Shown here piece by piece: positions 52,870 to 60,566 of a DNA stretch of 64,000 nucleotides; position 1 is the stretch's first letter, and each line of letters starts with the position of its first letter. Below the pieces are notes generated by a model, which did no database searches, was not told the DNA's origin, and was given only the letters and a program-made list of their open reading frames with translations. The position numbers and the translations under genes were made by a program. The stretch covers positions 4,896,501 through 4,960,500 of the forward strand of contig NZ_CP073766.1 in assembly GCF_018255755.1 (NCBI RefSeq). Direction: 5' to 3'. This DNA is from Chitinophaga sp. HK235 (GTDB lineage: Bacteria > Bacteroidota > Bacteroidia > Chitinophagales > Chitinophagaceae).

Positions 52870-55686
52870 TTATTTAGACAGGTACATGCTTTTTTCTTTA
52901 TACAACTGCCTGAAATAAGGATCTCTCAGGTCTTTGATAAAGCGGATGGCTTCACCGGTGGACTTCATTTCAGGGCCGAGTTCTTTGTTCACGCCCGGGA
53001 ATTTATTGAAGGAGAACACTGGTTCTTTGATAGCAAAGCCGGTGAGTTTCTTTTCAATCGTGAAGTCCTGCAGCTTATTGGCACCGATCATCACTTTGGT
53101 AGCAATGTTCAGATAAGGCACCTGGTAAGCTTTTGCGATGAAAGGCGTAGTACGGGAAGCACGTGGGTTGGCTTCAATCACGTATACCTGTCCGCCTTTG
53201 ATGGCAAACTGAATGTTGATGAGACCACGGATATTCAGTGCGCGGGCAATTTTCTCTGCGTAGTATTCCATGGTTGTCACTTCAATCGGAGTGAGGTTGA
53301 AGGCTGGCAGCAGCGCATGGCTGTCACCACTGTGGATACCGGCAGGCTCAATGTGTTCCATTACGCCCATCACGTGGAAATCAGTACCGTCGAAGATACC
53401 ATCAATCTCAGCCTCCTGGCAACGATCCAGGAAGTGGTCGATCAGGATCTTGTTGCCTGGCAGGTGACGCAGCAGGCTCAGTACAGACTGTTCCAGTTCT
53501 TCTTCGTTGATCACGATACGCATACGCTGTCCGCCCAGTACATAGGAAGGACGTACCAGCACAGGGTATCCTACTTCCTTGGCCACTTCAATAGCTTCAT
53601 CAGTATTGTAAGCGGTGCCATATTTAGGATAAGGAATACCGAGGTCTTTCAGCATATCGGAGAAACGGCCGCGGTCTTCCGCGATATCCATGTTATCGAA
53701 AGAAGTACCGATGATTTTGATACCTTTTTCTTCCAGGCGTTTGGCCAGTTTCAGGGCAGTCTGACCACCCAGCTGAACGATCACACCTTCTGGTTTTTCC
53801 AGCTCAACGATCTCCCACAGATGCTCCCAGAACACTGGTTCGAAGTACAGCTTGTCAGCCATATCAAAGTCGGTAGACACCGTTTCAGGGTTACAGTTTA
53901 CCATGATCGCTTCATAACCGCAATCCTGGATTGCCTGCAGACCGTGTGTACAGCAGTAGTCAAACTCAATACCCTGGCCAATTCTGTTAGGACCGGAACC
54001 CAGTACAATGATTTTTTTCTTATCGCTAACCTTGCTTTCGTTTTCTGTATCGAAAGTGGAATAGAAGTAAGGTGTTTTAGCTTCAAACTCAGCGCTGCAG
54101 GTATCTACCATTTTGTAGGTACGAACAATGTTGAGGGCTTTACGTTTTTCGTAAACTTCTTCTTCTTCGCAGTTACCGAAGATGATAGACAGCTGTTTGT
54201 CGGAGAAGCCCATTTGTTTGGCATCTTTCAGCATGTCGGCCGGAACGCTTTCCAGGTCATGCTCAGCCAGTTGTTTTTCCAGATTTACGATATCCTGTAT
54301 CTGGTGCAGGAACCAGCGGTCAATATGCGTCTGCTGGTGGATATGTTTCACAGAAGCACCTGCCATCAGGGCATCTTTGATACGGAAGATACGGTCCCAG
54401 GTAGGACGTTTCAGTTTTTCGATGAGATCTTCAGTTCTCATCAGTGACTTGCCGTAGTAGCCCAGACCCAGCGCATCGTTTTCGAGGCTCTGACAGGCTT
54501 TCTGCAGCGCTTCCGGGAAAGTACGGCCGATGGCCATTACTTCACCTACAGATTTCATCTGCAGGCCCAGGGTGTCGTCTGCACCTTTAAATTTATCGAA
54601 GTTCCAGCGTGGCATTTTTACGATAACGTAGTCCAGCGCAGGTTCAAAGAAAGCGGAAGTAGTTCTGGTGATCTGGTTTTCCAGTTCATCCAGGGTGTAG
54701 CCAATCGCCAGTTTGGCAGCGATTTTTGCAATCGGATAACCGGTTGCTTTGGATGCCAGGGCAGAAGAGCGGCTTACACGCGGGTTGATTTCAATAGCGA
54801 TCAGCTCTTCATTTTCCGGATTGAGGGAGAACTGTACGTTACAGCCACCGGCGAAGTTGCCGAGATCACGCATCATCATCATGGCTTTGTTACGCATGTC
54901 CTGGAAAGCGGTATCGCTCAGGGTCATGGCCGGCGCCACCGTGATGGAGTCTCCAGTGTGGATACCCATTGGATCGAGGTTCTCTACGGTACAGATGATC
55001 ACAACGTTGTCATTCTTGTCGCGCAGCAGTTCCAGCTCATATTCTTTCCATCCGAGTACCGCTTTCTCAACCAGTACTTCGTGGATAGGAGAAGCTTTCA
55101 GACCACGGTCCAGTGCTTCGTCCAGGTCGTCCTTGCTGTGAACGAAGCCCCCACCTGTACCACCAAGGGTAAAGGAAGGACGGATTACCAGCGGGAAGCC
55201 TATTTCCTGTGCAAACTCCTTACCTTCCAGGAAAGAGTTGGCCGTTCTGGCAGGCGCTACCGGTATGCCCAGTTCAATCATCCACTGACGGAACTGTTCA
55301 CGGTCTTCAGCCTTGTCGATCGCTTTGATGTCTACACCAATGAGGCGAACGTTGTTCTTTTCCCATATTCCCAGCTCATCTACCTCTTTACAAAGGTTCA
55401 GCGCTGTTTGACCACCCATGGTAGGCAATACAGCGTCAATCTGGTTTTCTTCCAGAATCTGCTCAATGCTTTCCACGGTTAATGGGAGCAAATAAACCTT
55501 ATCGGCCATCATAGGGTCCGTCATGATGGTAGCCGGGTTGGAATTAATCAAAATCACTTTAATTCCTTCTTCCCGCAGCGAACGAGCTGCCTGGGAACCG
55601 GAATAGTCAAATTCGCAAGCCTGACCAATAATAATGGGACCAGATCCGATAATGAGGACAGATTTGATAGATGAGTCTTTTGGCAT
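52870..55686 (-). CDS. carB: Carbamoyl-phosphate synthase large subunit lacking the MGS-like domain, 938 aa
   Basis: CarB makes carbamoyl phosphate from ammonia, bicarbonate and two ATP for pyrimidines and arginine. Two homologous ATP-grasp halves are present: the first begins VLIIGSGPIIIGQACEFDYSG, the second IIVLGSGPNRIGQGIEFDYC. Each has its biotin-carboxylase-like ATP site (SFTLGGTGGGF; SYVLGGQRMRI) and an IEINPRVSRSSA or IEANPRASRTTP segment. The chain stops at residue 938, just after the second half, so the roughly 135-residue C-terminal methylglyoxal-synthase-like allosteric domain of the E. coli enzyme is absent. carA is not in the window. Confidence 0.95.
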   Translation of the reverse strand: MPKDSSIKSVLIIGSGPIIIGQACEFDYSGSQAARSLREEGIKVILINSNPATIMTDPMMADKVYLLPLTVESIEQILEENQIDAVLPTMGGQTALNLCKEVDELGIWEKNNVRLIGVDIKAIDKAEDREQFRQWMIELGIPVAPARTANSFLEGKEFAQEIGFPLVIRPSFTLGGTGGGFVHSKDDLDEALDRGLKASPIHEVLVEKAVLGWKEYELELLRDKNDNVVIICTVENLDPMGIHTGDSITVAPAMTLSDTAFQDMRNKAMMMMRDLGNFAGGCNVQFSLNPENEELIAIEINPRVSRSSALASKATGYPIAKIAAKLAIGYTLDELENQITRTTSAFFEPALDYVIVKMPRWNFDKFKGADDTLGLQMKSVGEVMAIGRTFPEALQKACQSLENDALGLGYYGKSLMRTEDLIEKLKRPTWDRIFRIKDALMAGASVKHIHQQTHIDRWFLHQIQDIVNLEKQLAEHDLESVPADMLKDAKQMGFSDKQLSIIFGNCEEEEVYEKRKALNIVRTYKMVDTCSAEFEAKTPYFYSTFDTENESKVSDKKKIIVLGSGPNRIGQGIEFDYCCTHGLQAIQDCGYEAIMVNCNPETVSTDFDMADKLYFEPVFWEHLWEIVELEKPEGVIVQLGGQTALKLAKRLEEKGIKIIGTSFDNMDIAEDRGRFSDMLKDLGIPYPKYGTAYNTDEAIEVAKEVGYPVLVRPSYVLGGQRMRIVINEEELEQSVLSLLRHLPGNKILIDHFLDRCQEAEIDGIFDGTDFHVMGVMEHIEPAGIHSGDSHALLPAFNLTPIEVTTMEYYAEKIARALNIRGLINIQFAIKGGQVYVIEANPRASRTTPFIAKAYQVPYLNIATKVMIGANKLQDFTIEKKLTGFAIKEPVFSFNKFPGVNKELGPEMKSTGEAIRFIKDLRDPYFRQLYKEKSMYLSK

Positions 55687-55755
55687 TTTTGTAATCTATT
55701 GAAAATGAAAAACCACATTGATTTTAATGCCGTGCGAGGGACCAAAAAAATCGTG

Positions 55756-55763
55756 CAAAGTTA
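55756..55763 (-). promoter_or_regulatory. Candidate -7 box of carB
   Basis: On the minus strand TAACTTTG is an exact match to TAnnTTTG, leaving a leader of about 63 nt before the carB ATG. No clear -33 TTG is present. Confidence 0.45.
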
Positions 55764-55930
55764 CGTGATTTGAAATTTAATAGTGGAATTAAATTTGTTT
55801 TTTTAGAAAAGATTTTTGGGAGAAAGATGACTATAAGCTTTTTTTGAATACAATAATTATGACATATGATGAGTTACCGCAAGGTTATCTTCATAAAAAC
55901 AACAACAGGCATAGCTTCTTTTTCAGAATT

Positions 55931-56152
55931 CCCAGGGCTGAAGCCCTGGGCTATAGTTTGATGTTCTTTTAAGCCTTGTTAACTACACCCTATGCTGCTG
56001 GGGTTGAAGCCCTGGGCTATAGTTCGATGTTATTTTAAGCTTTGTTAACTACACCCTGTGATGCTGGGCTGAAGCCCTGGGCTATAGTTTGATGTTATTT
56101 TAAGCTTTGTTAACTACACCCTATGCTGCTGGGGCTGAAGCTCCGGGCTATA
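55931..56152. repeat. Tandem array of 65-66 bp units each carrying a palindrome
   Basis: Three full units and one partial unit begin near 55931, 55997, 56063 and 56128. The TGAAG at each palindrome centre recurs at 55939, 56005, 56070 and 56136 (spacing 66, 65, 66). Each unit reads palindrome, CTATAGTTTGATGTT, TTTTAAGC, TTTGTTAACTACACCCT. Unit 1 has the perfect CCCAGGGCTGAAGCCCTGGG. Units 2 and 4 differ in sequence but keep the stem through G-U pairs. No variable spacers are present, so it is not a CRISPR array. Confidence 0.88.
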
Positions 56153-56154
56153 TA

Positions 56155-57315
56155 TTACCATTTGATACGTGTGGACATCACTGCAATAGCCGCTCCCATC
56201 ACCGCTATGATGGAAAAAGAAACTGCCAGACTGGTGGCCTGTGCCACAAAACCGATCAGTGGCGGGCCAAACAGAAAGCCCAGGTAACCAATCGTGGAAA
56301 CGGCCGCCAGCGCCATTCCCGGAGACATCACTTTTGACTTGCCAGCAGCACTATAAACCAGTGGTACTACAGACGAGACGCCCGCACCTACCAGCATAAA
56401 ACCAAACATAGCACTGACAAAATAAGGGAATACCACCGCTATCAGTAACCCGCTGGCAGTAAGAATACCGCTGATCAGCAACATCTTTCTGGTGCCCAGC
56501 CGGGTGATCATCCAGTCGGCTACAAAGCGGCCGGAAGCCATGGTGCTCATGAAAGCTGCATAACCAGCGCCCGAAAGACCATCCCGCACATGTATCACCC
56601 TGCGGAAATACACACCGCTCCAGTCAAACATAGTCCCCTCGCATATCATGGAACACATGGCGATTATACCCAGCGTCAGCAGGAAAAGATCTGGCTTGAC
56701 AAACAAAGGCTGATTCGATTGCAGATTGGCATCCTGTTGTACTATATGACGCATGGTCAACAACACCAGCGTCCAGGCAATACCGGTAATCAGCAGGAAG
56801 TGATATACCGGTGCTATGTTCAGCCCGCTCATCGCGGTTCCGATGGCTGCTCCTGTAAAACCGGCCACACTCCACAATCCGTGAAAAGAGGCCATAATAG
56901 ACCTTCCATACATAGCCTCCACAGCCACCGCCTGGGTGTTTACCGCAATATTGGCTAGGTTGCCACAAAAGCCGAAGCAGATCAGCACCAGGATTAATTC
57001 CCAGGGCGCCTGAGCCAGTCCCAGCACGGGTAACAGCGCCCCATAAGCGACTGCCGCCATAATCAGCACCTGCCTGCTTCCAAAGCGGGACACCAGTACT
57101 CCTGCCACCGGCAAAGAAATAAGTGAACCTACCGGCAGCGCCAGCAACACACTTCCCAGTCCGGCATCATTCATATGCAATGCCTGCTGTATATCTGGTA
57201 TACGCGAAGCCCAGCTGGCAAAACATAAGCCGGTAAGGAAAAACAACGCACTCACCGCTATACGTGCACCTCTCTTATGTATCAGCGGTGCCGATAATTC
57301 CTGTAACATCATCAT
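56155..57315 (-). CDS. Major facilitator superfamily transporter (YbjJ-like), 386 aa
   Basis: Twelve predicted membrane helices are present. The loop 2-3 motif appears as GVLVSRFGSRQVLI and its repeat in the second half as WMITRLGTRKMLLIS. The first helix, GLCFASWASRIPDIQQALHMNDAGLG, is characteristic of the YbjJ/FucP-like branch. The substrate is unknown; the DeoR regulator and the divergent nucleotidase suggest a nucleoside, sugar or related metabolite. It follows the DeoR gene by 40 bp on the same strand, and its stop abuts the tandem repeat array. Confidence 0.88.
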   Translation of the reverse strand: MMMLQELSAPLIHKRGARIAVSALFFLTGLCFASWASRIPDIQQALHMNDAGLGSVLLALPVGSLISLPVAGVLVSRFGSRQVLIMAAVAYGALLPVLGLAQAPWELILVLICFGFCGNLANIAVNTQAVAVEAMYGRSIMASFHGLWSVAGFTGAAIGTAMSGLNIAPVYHFLLITGIAWTLVLLTMRHIVQQDANLQSNQPLFVKPDLFLLTLGIIAMCSMICEGTMFDWSGVYFRRVIHVRDGLSGAGYAAFMSTMASGRFVADWMITRLGTRKMLLISGILTASGLLIAVVFPYFVSAMFGFMLVGAGVSSVVPLVYSAAGKSKVMSPGMALAAVSTIGYLGFLFGPPLIGFVAQATSLAVSFSIIAVMGAAIAVMSTRIKW

Positions 57316-57355
57316 CAGTTCAGATCAGATAAAAAAATACTTCCGCTTTAAGCGG

Positions 57356-58102
57356 TTAAATCACCTGTATACCCAGGTTTAAATACGGTTTGAGCGAAGG
57401 CAGGTCAGGATTGTCTGTAACAATTGTATCCAGCTCGGTAATATCGCACACCTTGAATGGCTCAGCCGTACCCATTTTATCACTGGTGGCCAGTGCAATG
57501 TTTTTATTAGCCGATTCCACCATCACGCTTTTAACCTCTGCTTCCTCAAGGTCCAGGCCAGTTACGCCGGCATCGGGATGCAGGCTGCAAATACCCATGA
57601 AATTGAGATCGGCATGGACCTTCTGCAGCATGCGGATGGTTTCCATACCGCAGGCTGTCTGTGAGATTTTGCCGATACGGCCACCGGTAAATATCACTTC
57701 AATGGTAGGATGTTCCACCAGTTGCGCAACAATCGGAACACTGTTGGTGATGACTGTCAGCCGCAGATTGGGCGGAAACATTTTCACCAATGCCAGCGTG
57801 GAAGTTCCTCCATCTATAATCACCGTTTGCCCATCGTGCAGAAAAGAGAGCGCTTTGCGGGCAATATGTTGTTTATCCGCAGCATGCAGTTCACTTCTCT
57901 CCTTAAATGCCAGCGGATTGGGAGAATGCGGGATAGCCCCTCCCCTTACTTTGATAAGCTGACCGTTTTGCGCCAGCACTTCCAGATCCCGCCGCACGGT
58001 ATCCTCAGACACCTGTAAATCGGTGCTCAGCTCCGCCTGCAGTACCTTTTGGTCGGCCTGCAGCTTTTTTAATATATAATCGAGCCTTTCCTCTTTTAAC
58101 AT
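57356..58102 (-). CDS. DeoR-family transcriptional regulator, 248 aa
   Basis: ATG 58102 (MLKEERLDYILKKLQADQKV) gives the standard DeoR length; the long frame to 58240 would overlap the divergent gene. The N-terminal HTH is VLQAELSTDLQVSEDTVRRDLEVLAQNGQLIKVRGGAI. The C-terminal sugar-phosphate sensor domain (about 75-240) has DGQTVIIDGGTSTLAL, LTVITNSVPIVAQL, FTGGRIGKISQTACG and ALATSDKMG, with the conserved ligand-binding Asp and Gly residues. It probably represses its own gene, the MFS gene and the divergent nucleotidase, and is relieved by a phosphorylated metabolite. Confidence 0.92.
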   Translation of the reverse strand: MLKEERLDYILKKLQADQKVLQAELSTDLQVSEDTVRRDLEVLAQNGQLIKVRGGAIPHSPNPLAFKERSELHAADKQHIARKALSFLHDGQTVIIDGGTSTLALVKMFPPNLRLTVITNSVPIVAQLVEHPTIEVIFTGGRIGKISQTACGMETIRMLQKVHADLNFMGICSLHPDAGVTGLDLEEAEVKSVMVESANKNIALATSDKMGTAEPFKVCDITELDTIVTDNPDLPSLKPYLNLGIQVI

Positions 58103-58200
58103 AACACCTGCTATTTTCTGCAATATTATGAAACATTTTGCGATAATTTGCAGAATACTGCATATCTTTGCAAGAAATAGCAAAATATGGCAAGAATAGC
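58101..58200. promoter_or_regulatory. Divergent control region with a 10-bp sequence period
   Basis: The dinucleotide GC recurs at 58110, 58120, 58140, 58150, 58160, 58170 and 58180 (58130 has GA), so the sequence reads as successive degenerate decamers of the form CANAATATTG. Related 14-mers include TTGCAGAAAATAGC (minus, 58110-58123), TTGCGATAATTTGC (58138), TTGCAGAATACTGC (58148) and TTGCAAGAAATAGC (58168). A TTTG at 58137-58140 and TATCTTTG at 58163-58170, 22 bp apart, form a good promoter for the nucleotidase. It is probably the DeoR operator array. Confidence 0.7.
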
Positions 58201-58723
58201 AATCGATATGGATAATGTAATGGCAGACATCACTACGCATTATCTTACTTATTATGAAGCAGAGAACGGCATTAAGTTAAACCCGGACGACCTGCAGGGA
58301 GTTCCGGAAGGAGAAGCCTTACCGGAAGGGATGGTACGCCGGTTTCTGAACACACCTGGTTTTTTCAGGACGGCACCGGTTATGCCGGGCAGCCAGGAAG
58401 TGATCAAAGCCCTGTGTGAAAAATATGAGGTATTCATTGTTTCCGCAGCGATGGAATTTCCGTTGTCGCTTAAAGAGAAACTGGAATGGCTGAACGAACA
58501 CTACCCGTTCATCAGCTGGCACAACATTGTATTCTGCGGCTCCAAAACCATTGTGGAAGCGGATTACATGATCGATGACCACGATAAGAACCTCCGCCAC
58601 TTTAAAGGAGAAAGGTTATTATTTACAGCACCGCATAATATCAACCTAACCGATTATAAGCGGGTGAACAACTGGGAAGAGGTAGCAGAAGAATTGCTGG
58701 CCACCGCTCCTGCCGCCCATTAA
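58187..58723 (+). CDS. 5'(3')-deoxyribonucleotidase (NT5C type, HAD superfamily), 178 aa
   Basis: The N-terminus MARIAIDMDNVMADITTHYL carries the HAD motif I D-x-D as DMD. The second motif is VSAAMEF (Ser), and DDHDKNLRHF supplies the late acidic residues. The length and the YYEAENGIKLNPDDL and FNTPGFFRTAPVMPGSQEVIKAL-like segments fit the NT5C family, which dephosphorylates deoxynucleoside monophosphates in the cytoplasm. It is divergent from the DeoR-MFS pair and shares its control region, so the three probably form one regulon. Confidence 0.88.
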   Translation: MARIAIDMDNVMADITTHYLTYYEAENGIKLNPDDLQGVPEGEALPEGMVRRFLNTPGFFRTAPVMPGSQEVIKALCEKYEVFIVSAAMEFPLSLKEKLEWLNEHYPFISWHNIVFCGSKTIVEADYMIDDHDKNLRHFKGERLLFTAPHNINLTDYKRVNNWEEVAEELLATAPAAH

Positions 58724-58950
58724 GCATTTTTCCCGCCACACCGCCGGTACTGCCTGGGTATCAACAATAAAAGCCCATCCACTGCTGGCCTTATTGAGCC
58801 AGGCGGTCCCTGTTTTCATATTTTACGGCTGGATGGTAGATATCAACCGGATGGGTTATGCCGGTTCATTACTGATTTTTTTGCCGGAGTATACGCCTGC
58901 TGCGTATGTGCATGTAGAGGATAGTACTGATATAGGCTTTACGTTGTTTC
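58724..58950. other. Convergent spacer with a weak terminator-like hairpin
   Basis: Between the nucleotidase and the double-HTH gene, AACCGG (58845-58850) and CCGGTT (58861-58866) form a 6-bp stem followed 10 nt later by a run of seven T, a weak plus-strand terminator. A second small stem is ATACGC/GCGTAT (58891-58907). A 70-codon frame crossing the region was not called. Confidence 0.4.
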
Positions 58951-59562
58951 TCAGGCCTTCTTTGCTTTGCCTTTACGGTACGTGGCCAGCTCTTTTTTCA
59001 GTTTGATCATATCATCTTTAATGACTGCATAACTCTTCAACAGTTGGTTATGCTCCTCCAGGATTTTGTAATACTTCTCACGAAGCACCATCATTTCCTC
59101 GGTTTCCGTTTGCCGGGTTTCCTGTATGGTGCCGGGATTGAGGAAAGCTTCTGTGGTCATGTCCAAACCGCGGGCTACCCGGTCCAGTTCATCCGGTGAG
59201 AATGTTTCCTTTTCAAAAACATTGTACATGGTCCGCCTGCTCATATTGAGGCGTTCGGCCAGTTTGCTTTTGTTCAGTCCCTTTTCAGCGATGAGGTCCT
59301 GTAACCGGTTGCCGTGGTGAATATTTTTCCCATTTGCCAGTTGGGTGCTGCCGTTCCACCGGATAAATTCATCGGGGGTGATTCCTATCAGCTGACAGAA
59401 ACGTTCCAGGTTAACCCGTTTCATGTCGCTGTTTCTCAGGTGATAATGGGCAATCTGATTAGTAAAGCCGGCCATTTTAGCAAAATCGATGATTTTTATT
59501 TTTTTCTGCTTCAGTATCTGCTTTAGCCGCTGGCCCATGTGTATCAAACTCGACTGCATCAT
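58951..59562 (-). CDS. Double HTH (XRE-like) regulator with C-terminal coiled coil, 203 aa
   Basis: Two similar helix-turn-helix domains stand in tandem. HTH 1 (about 9-70) is MGQRLKQILKQKKIKIIDFAKMAGFTNQIAHYHLRNSDMKRVNLERFCQLIGITPDEF. HTH 2 (about 84-142) is RLQDLIAEKGLNKSKLAERLNMSRRTMYNVFEKETFSPDELDRVARGLDMTTEAF. A charged coiled coil (about 155-200) ends in RKGKAKKA. One chain may therefore bind a repeated or asymmetric site without dimerising through the HTH. The gene is transcribed away from a 460-bp AT-rich region. Its function is unknown. Confidence 0.85.
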   Translation of the reverse strand: MMQSSLIHMGQRLKQILKQKKIKIIDFAKMAGFTNQIAHYHLRNSDMKRVNLERFCQLIGITPDEFIRWNGSTQLANGKNIHHGNRLQDLIAEKGLNKSKLAERLNMSRRTMYNVFEKETFSPDELDRVARGLDMTTEAFLNPGTIQETRQTETEEMMVLREKYYKILEEHNQLLKSYAVIKDDMIKLKKELATYRKGKAKKA

Positions 59563-60022
59563 TTAAGCTTTTTTATAAATAATTGTATAATATAACAATT
59601 AATCTTTCATTTCGTAAATAAAAATATAGAAATGCGATAAAAAATAATAAAATGATCACAAGTCCATTTGCATGAAAATCAGGTACACCCATTAGGCATA
59701 TACGAACCCAGAAAATATTTTTTTCACATCATTTTGAATGTAATCAACCCCCTTTTGACTTGTTAACATGTGAATAGAGGATCACATAAAATCATGATGA
59801 AAATTTCTCCACGTAACTTGATCGAAAATCTATCTTAACAAACGCTCAAATCCAGTACAGTAAAGGATTATCCATGATTTTTTAAAACTAATAGTGTAAT
59901 TTTATGATGATAATTTGCACAATTAGAAACACATTTAATTACGGCTTTAACAATTATCATTTTAGCGGTGATAACAATGTGTAAATAATTGGGTTATTCA
60001 AAAATCTAAAGTATCCCACATT
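59563..60022. other. AT-rich divergent spacer with inverted repeats
   Basis: This 460-bp region lies between the divergent double-HTH and 88-residue genes. It contains AATTGT-N8-ACAATT (59581-59600), TGTGA-N8-TCACA (59769-59786) and ATGATAATT/AATTATCAT (59909-59917 and 59952-59960). They may be operators of the double-HTH protein. No coding sequence or terminator was seen. Confidence 0.45.
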
Positions 60023-60289
60023 ATGAGCCGGGAACCCTCAAATCTTCTTTTTGCAATTCATGAAAAGTTCTCCGGCCTTGCGGCCGGATTCCGGGAAAGG
60101 GTTTGTGAAGACTGTAACTGGAGCACTCCTACTTTCTACCGGAAAATGCGGGCCAAAGAAACCCGTGGCCCTGCTGATAAAGGCAAACAAAGCACTTATC
60201 TCAGCAGTGCCGAAAGACAGCGGATTGTGGAAATCATGGACGAAGTATACGATGCCTTCTGGAAGTCCATGGCTAAATACCGTAAATAA
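60023..60289 (+). CDS. Small basic protein with HTH-like segment, unknown function, 88 aa
   Basis: I do not recognise the family. The chain is basic, without membrane segments. A possible helix-turn-helix is FRERVCEDCNWSTPTFYRKMR (about 23-43), followed by a Lys/Gly-rich linker and a helix LSSAERQRIVEIMDEVYDAFWKSMAKYRK. Two cysteines stand as CEDC. The length and features fit a small DNA- or protein-binding regulator. It faces the double-HTH gene across an AT-rich spacer. Confidence 0.65.
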   Translation: MSREPSNLLFAIHEKFSGLAAGFRERVCEDCNWSTPTFYRKMRAKETRGPADKGKQSTYLSSAERQRIVEIMDEVYDAFWKSMAKYRK

Positions 60290-60353
60290 CCCCACACCGC
60301 CCCTCTCCACCTTTCACAGTTGTGAATACGTCCCATTGTCCACCTTTCCAAAC

Positions 60354-60417
60354 ACCTTTAGCGGCATGCTGGTCCCTCTCTATCACAGGGGTGGCGATTG
60401 TCATGCTCTAAAGGTGC
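60354..60417. other. 64-nt branched hairpin upstream of acs (candidate structured RNA)
   Basis: CACCTTTAG (60354-60362) pairs with CTAAAGGTG (60409-60417), GCATG (60365-60369) with CATGC (60403-60407), and an inner CCCT (60375-60378) with AGGG (60388-60391). This gives 14 outer pairs with small bulges. No U-tract follows. It could end the 88-residue gene or act in the acs leader, whose start is 150 nt downstream. Confidence 0.45.
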
Positions 60418-60566
60418 TTTACCATGGCCTTTCTTCAAATGTATTTTGAAAAATAATCTGGTTTTAACATGTTTTTTTAGATTTTCTCTAGCGAACCGTC
60501 GGGTTTTTCTTAAATTTAGAGCCCGTTAGCAAAAATCTACTTAACCAATAAACAAATGATGGTGCT

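Larger units (their letters stand above)
55687..56154. other. Spacer between carB and the MFS gene, largely a tandem repeat array
   Basis: The left 240 bp contain the carB promoter region and AT-rich sequence with no gene. The right half is a repeat array that runs almost to the MFS stop codon at 56155. Confidence 0.7.

Noticed and set aside
53317..54447. Plus-strand frame (376 codons) opposite carB
   Set aside because: It lies entirely within carB, and its product has no motifs.
55931..56152. CRISPR array
   Set aside because: The whole 65-66 bp unit is conserved, not a short repeat with unique spacers, and no cas genes are present.
58794..59006. 70-codon plus-strand frame between the nucleotidase and double-HTH genes
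   Set aside because: It overlaps the convergent HTH gene, has no family resemblance, and crosses hairpins; probably noncoding.
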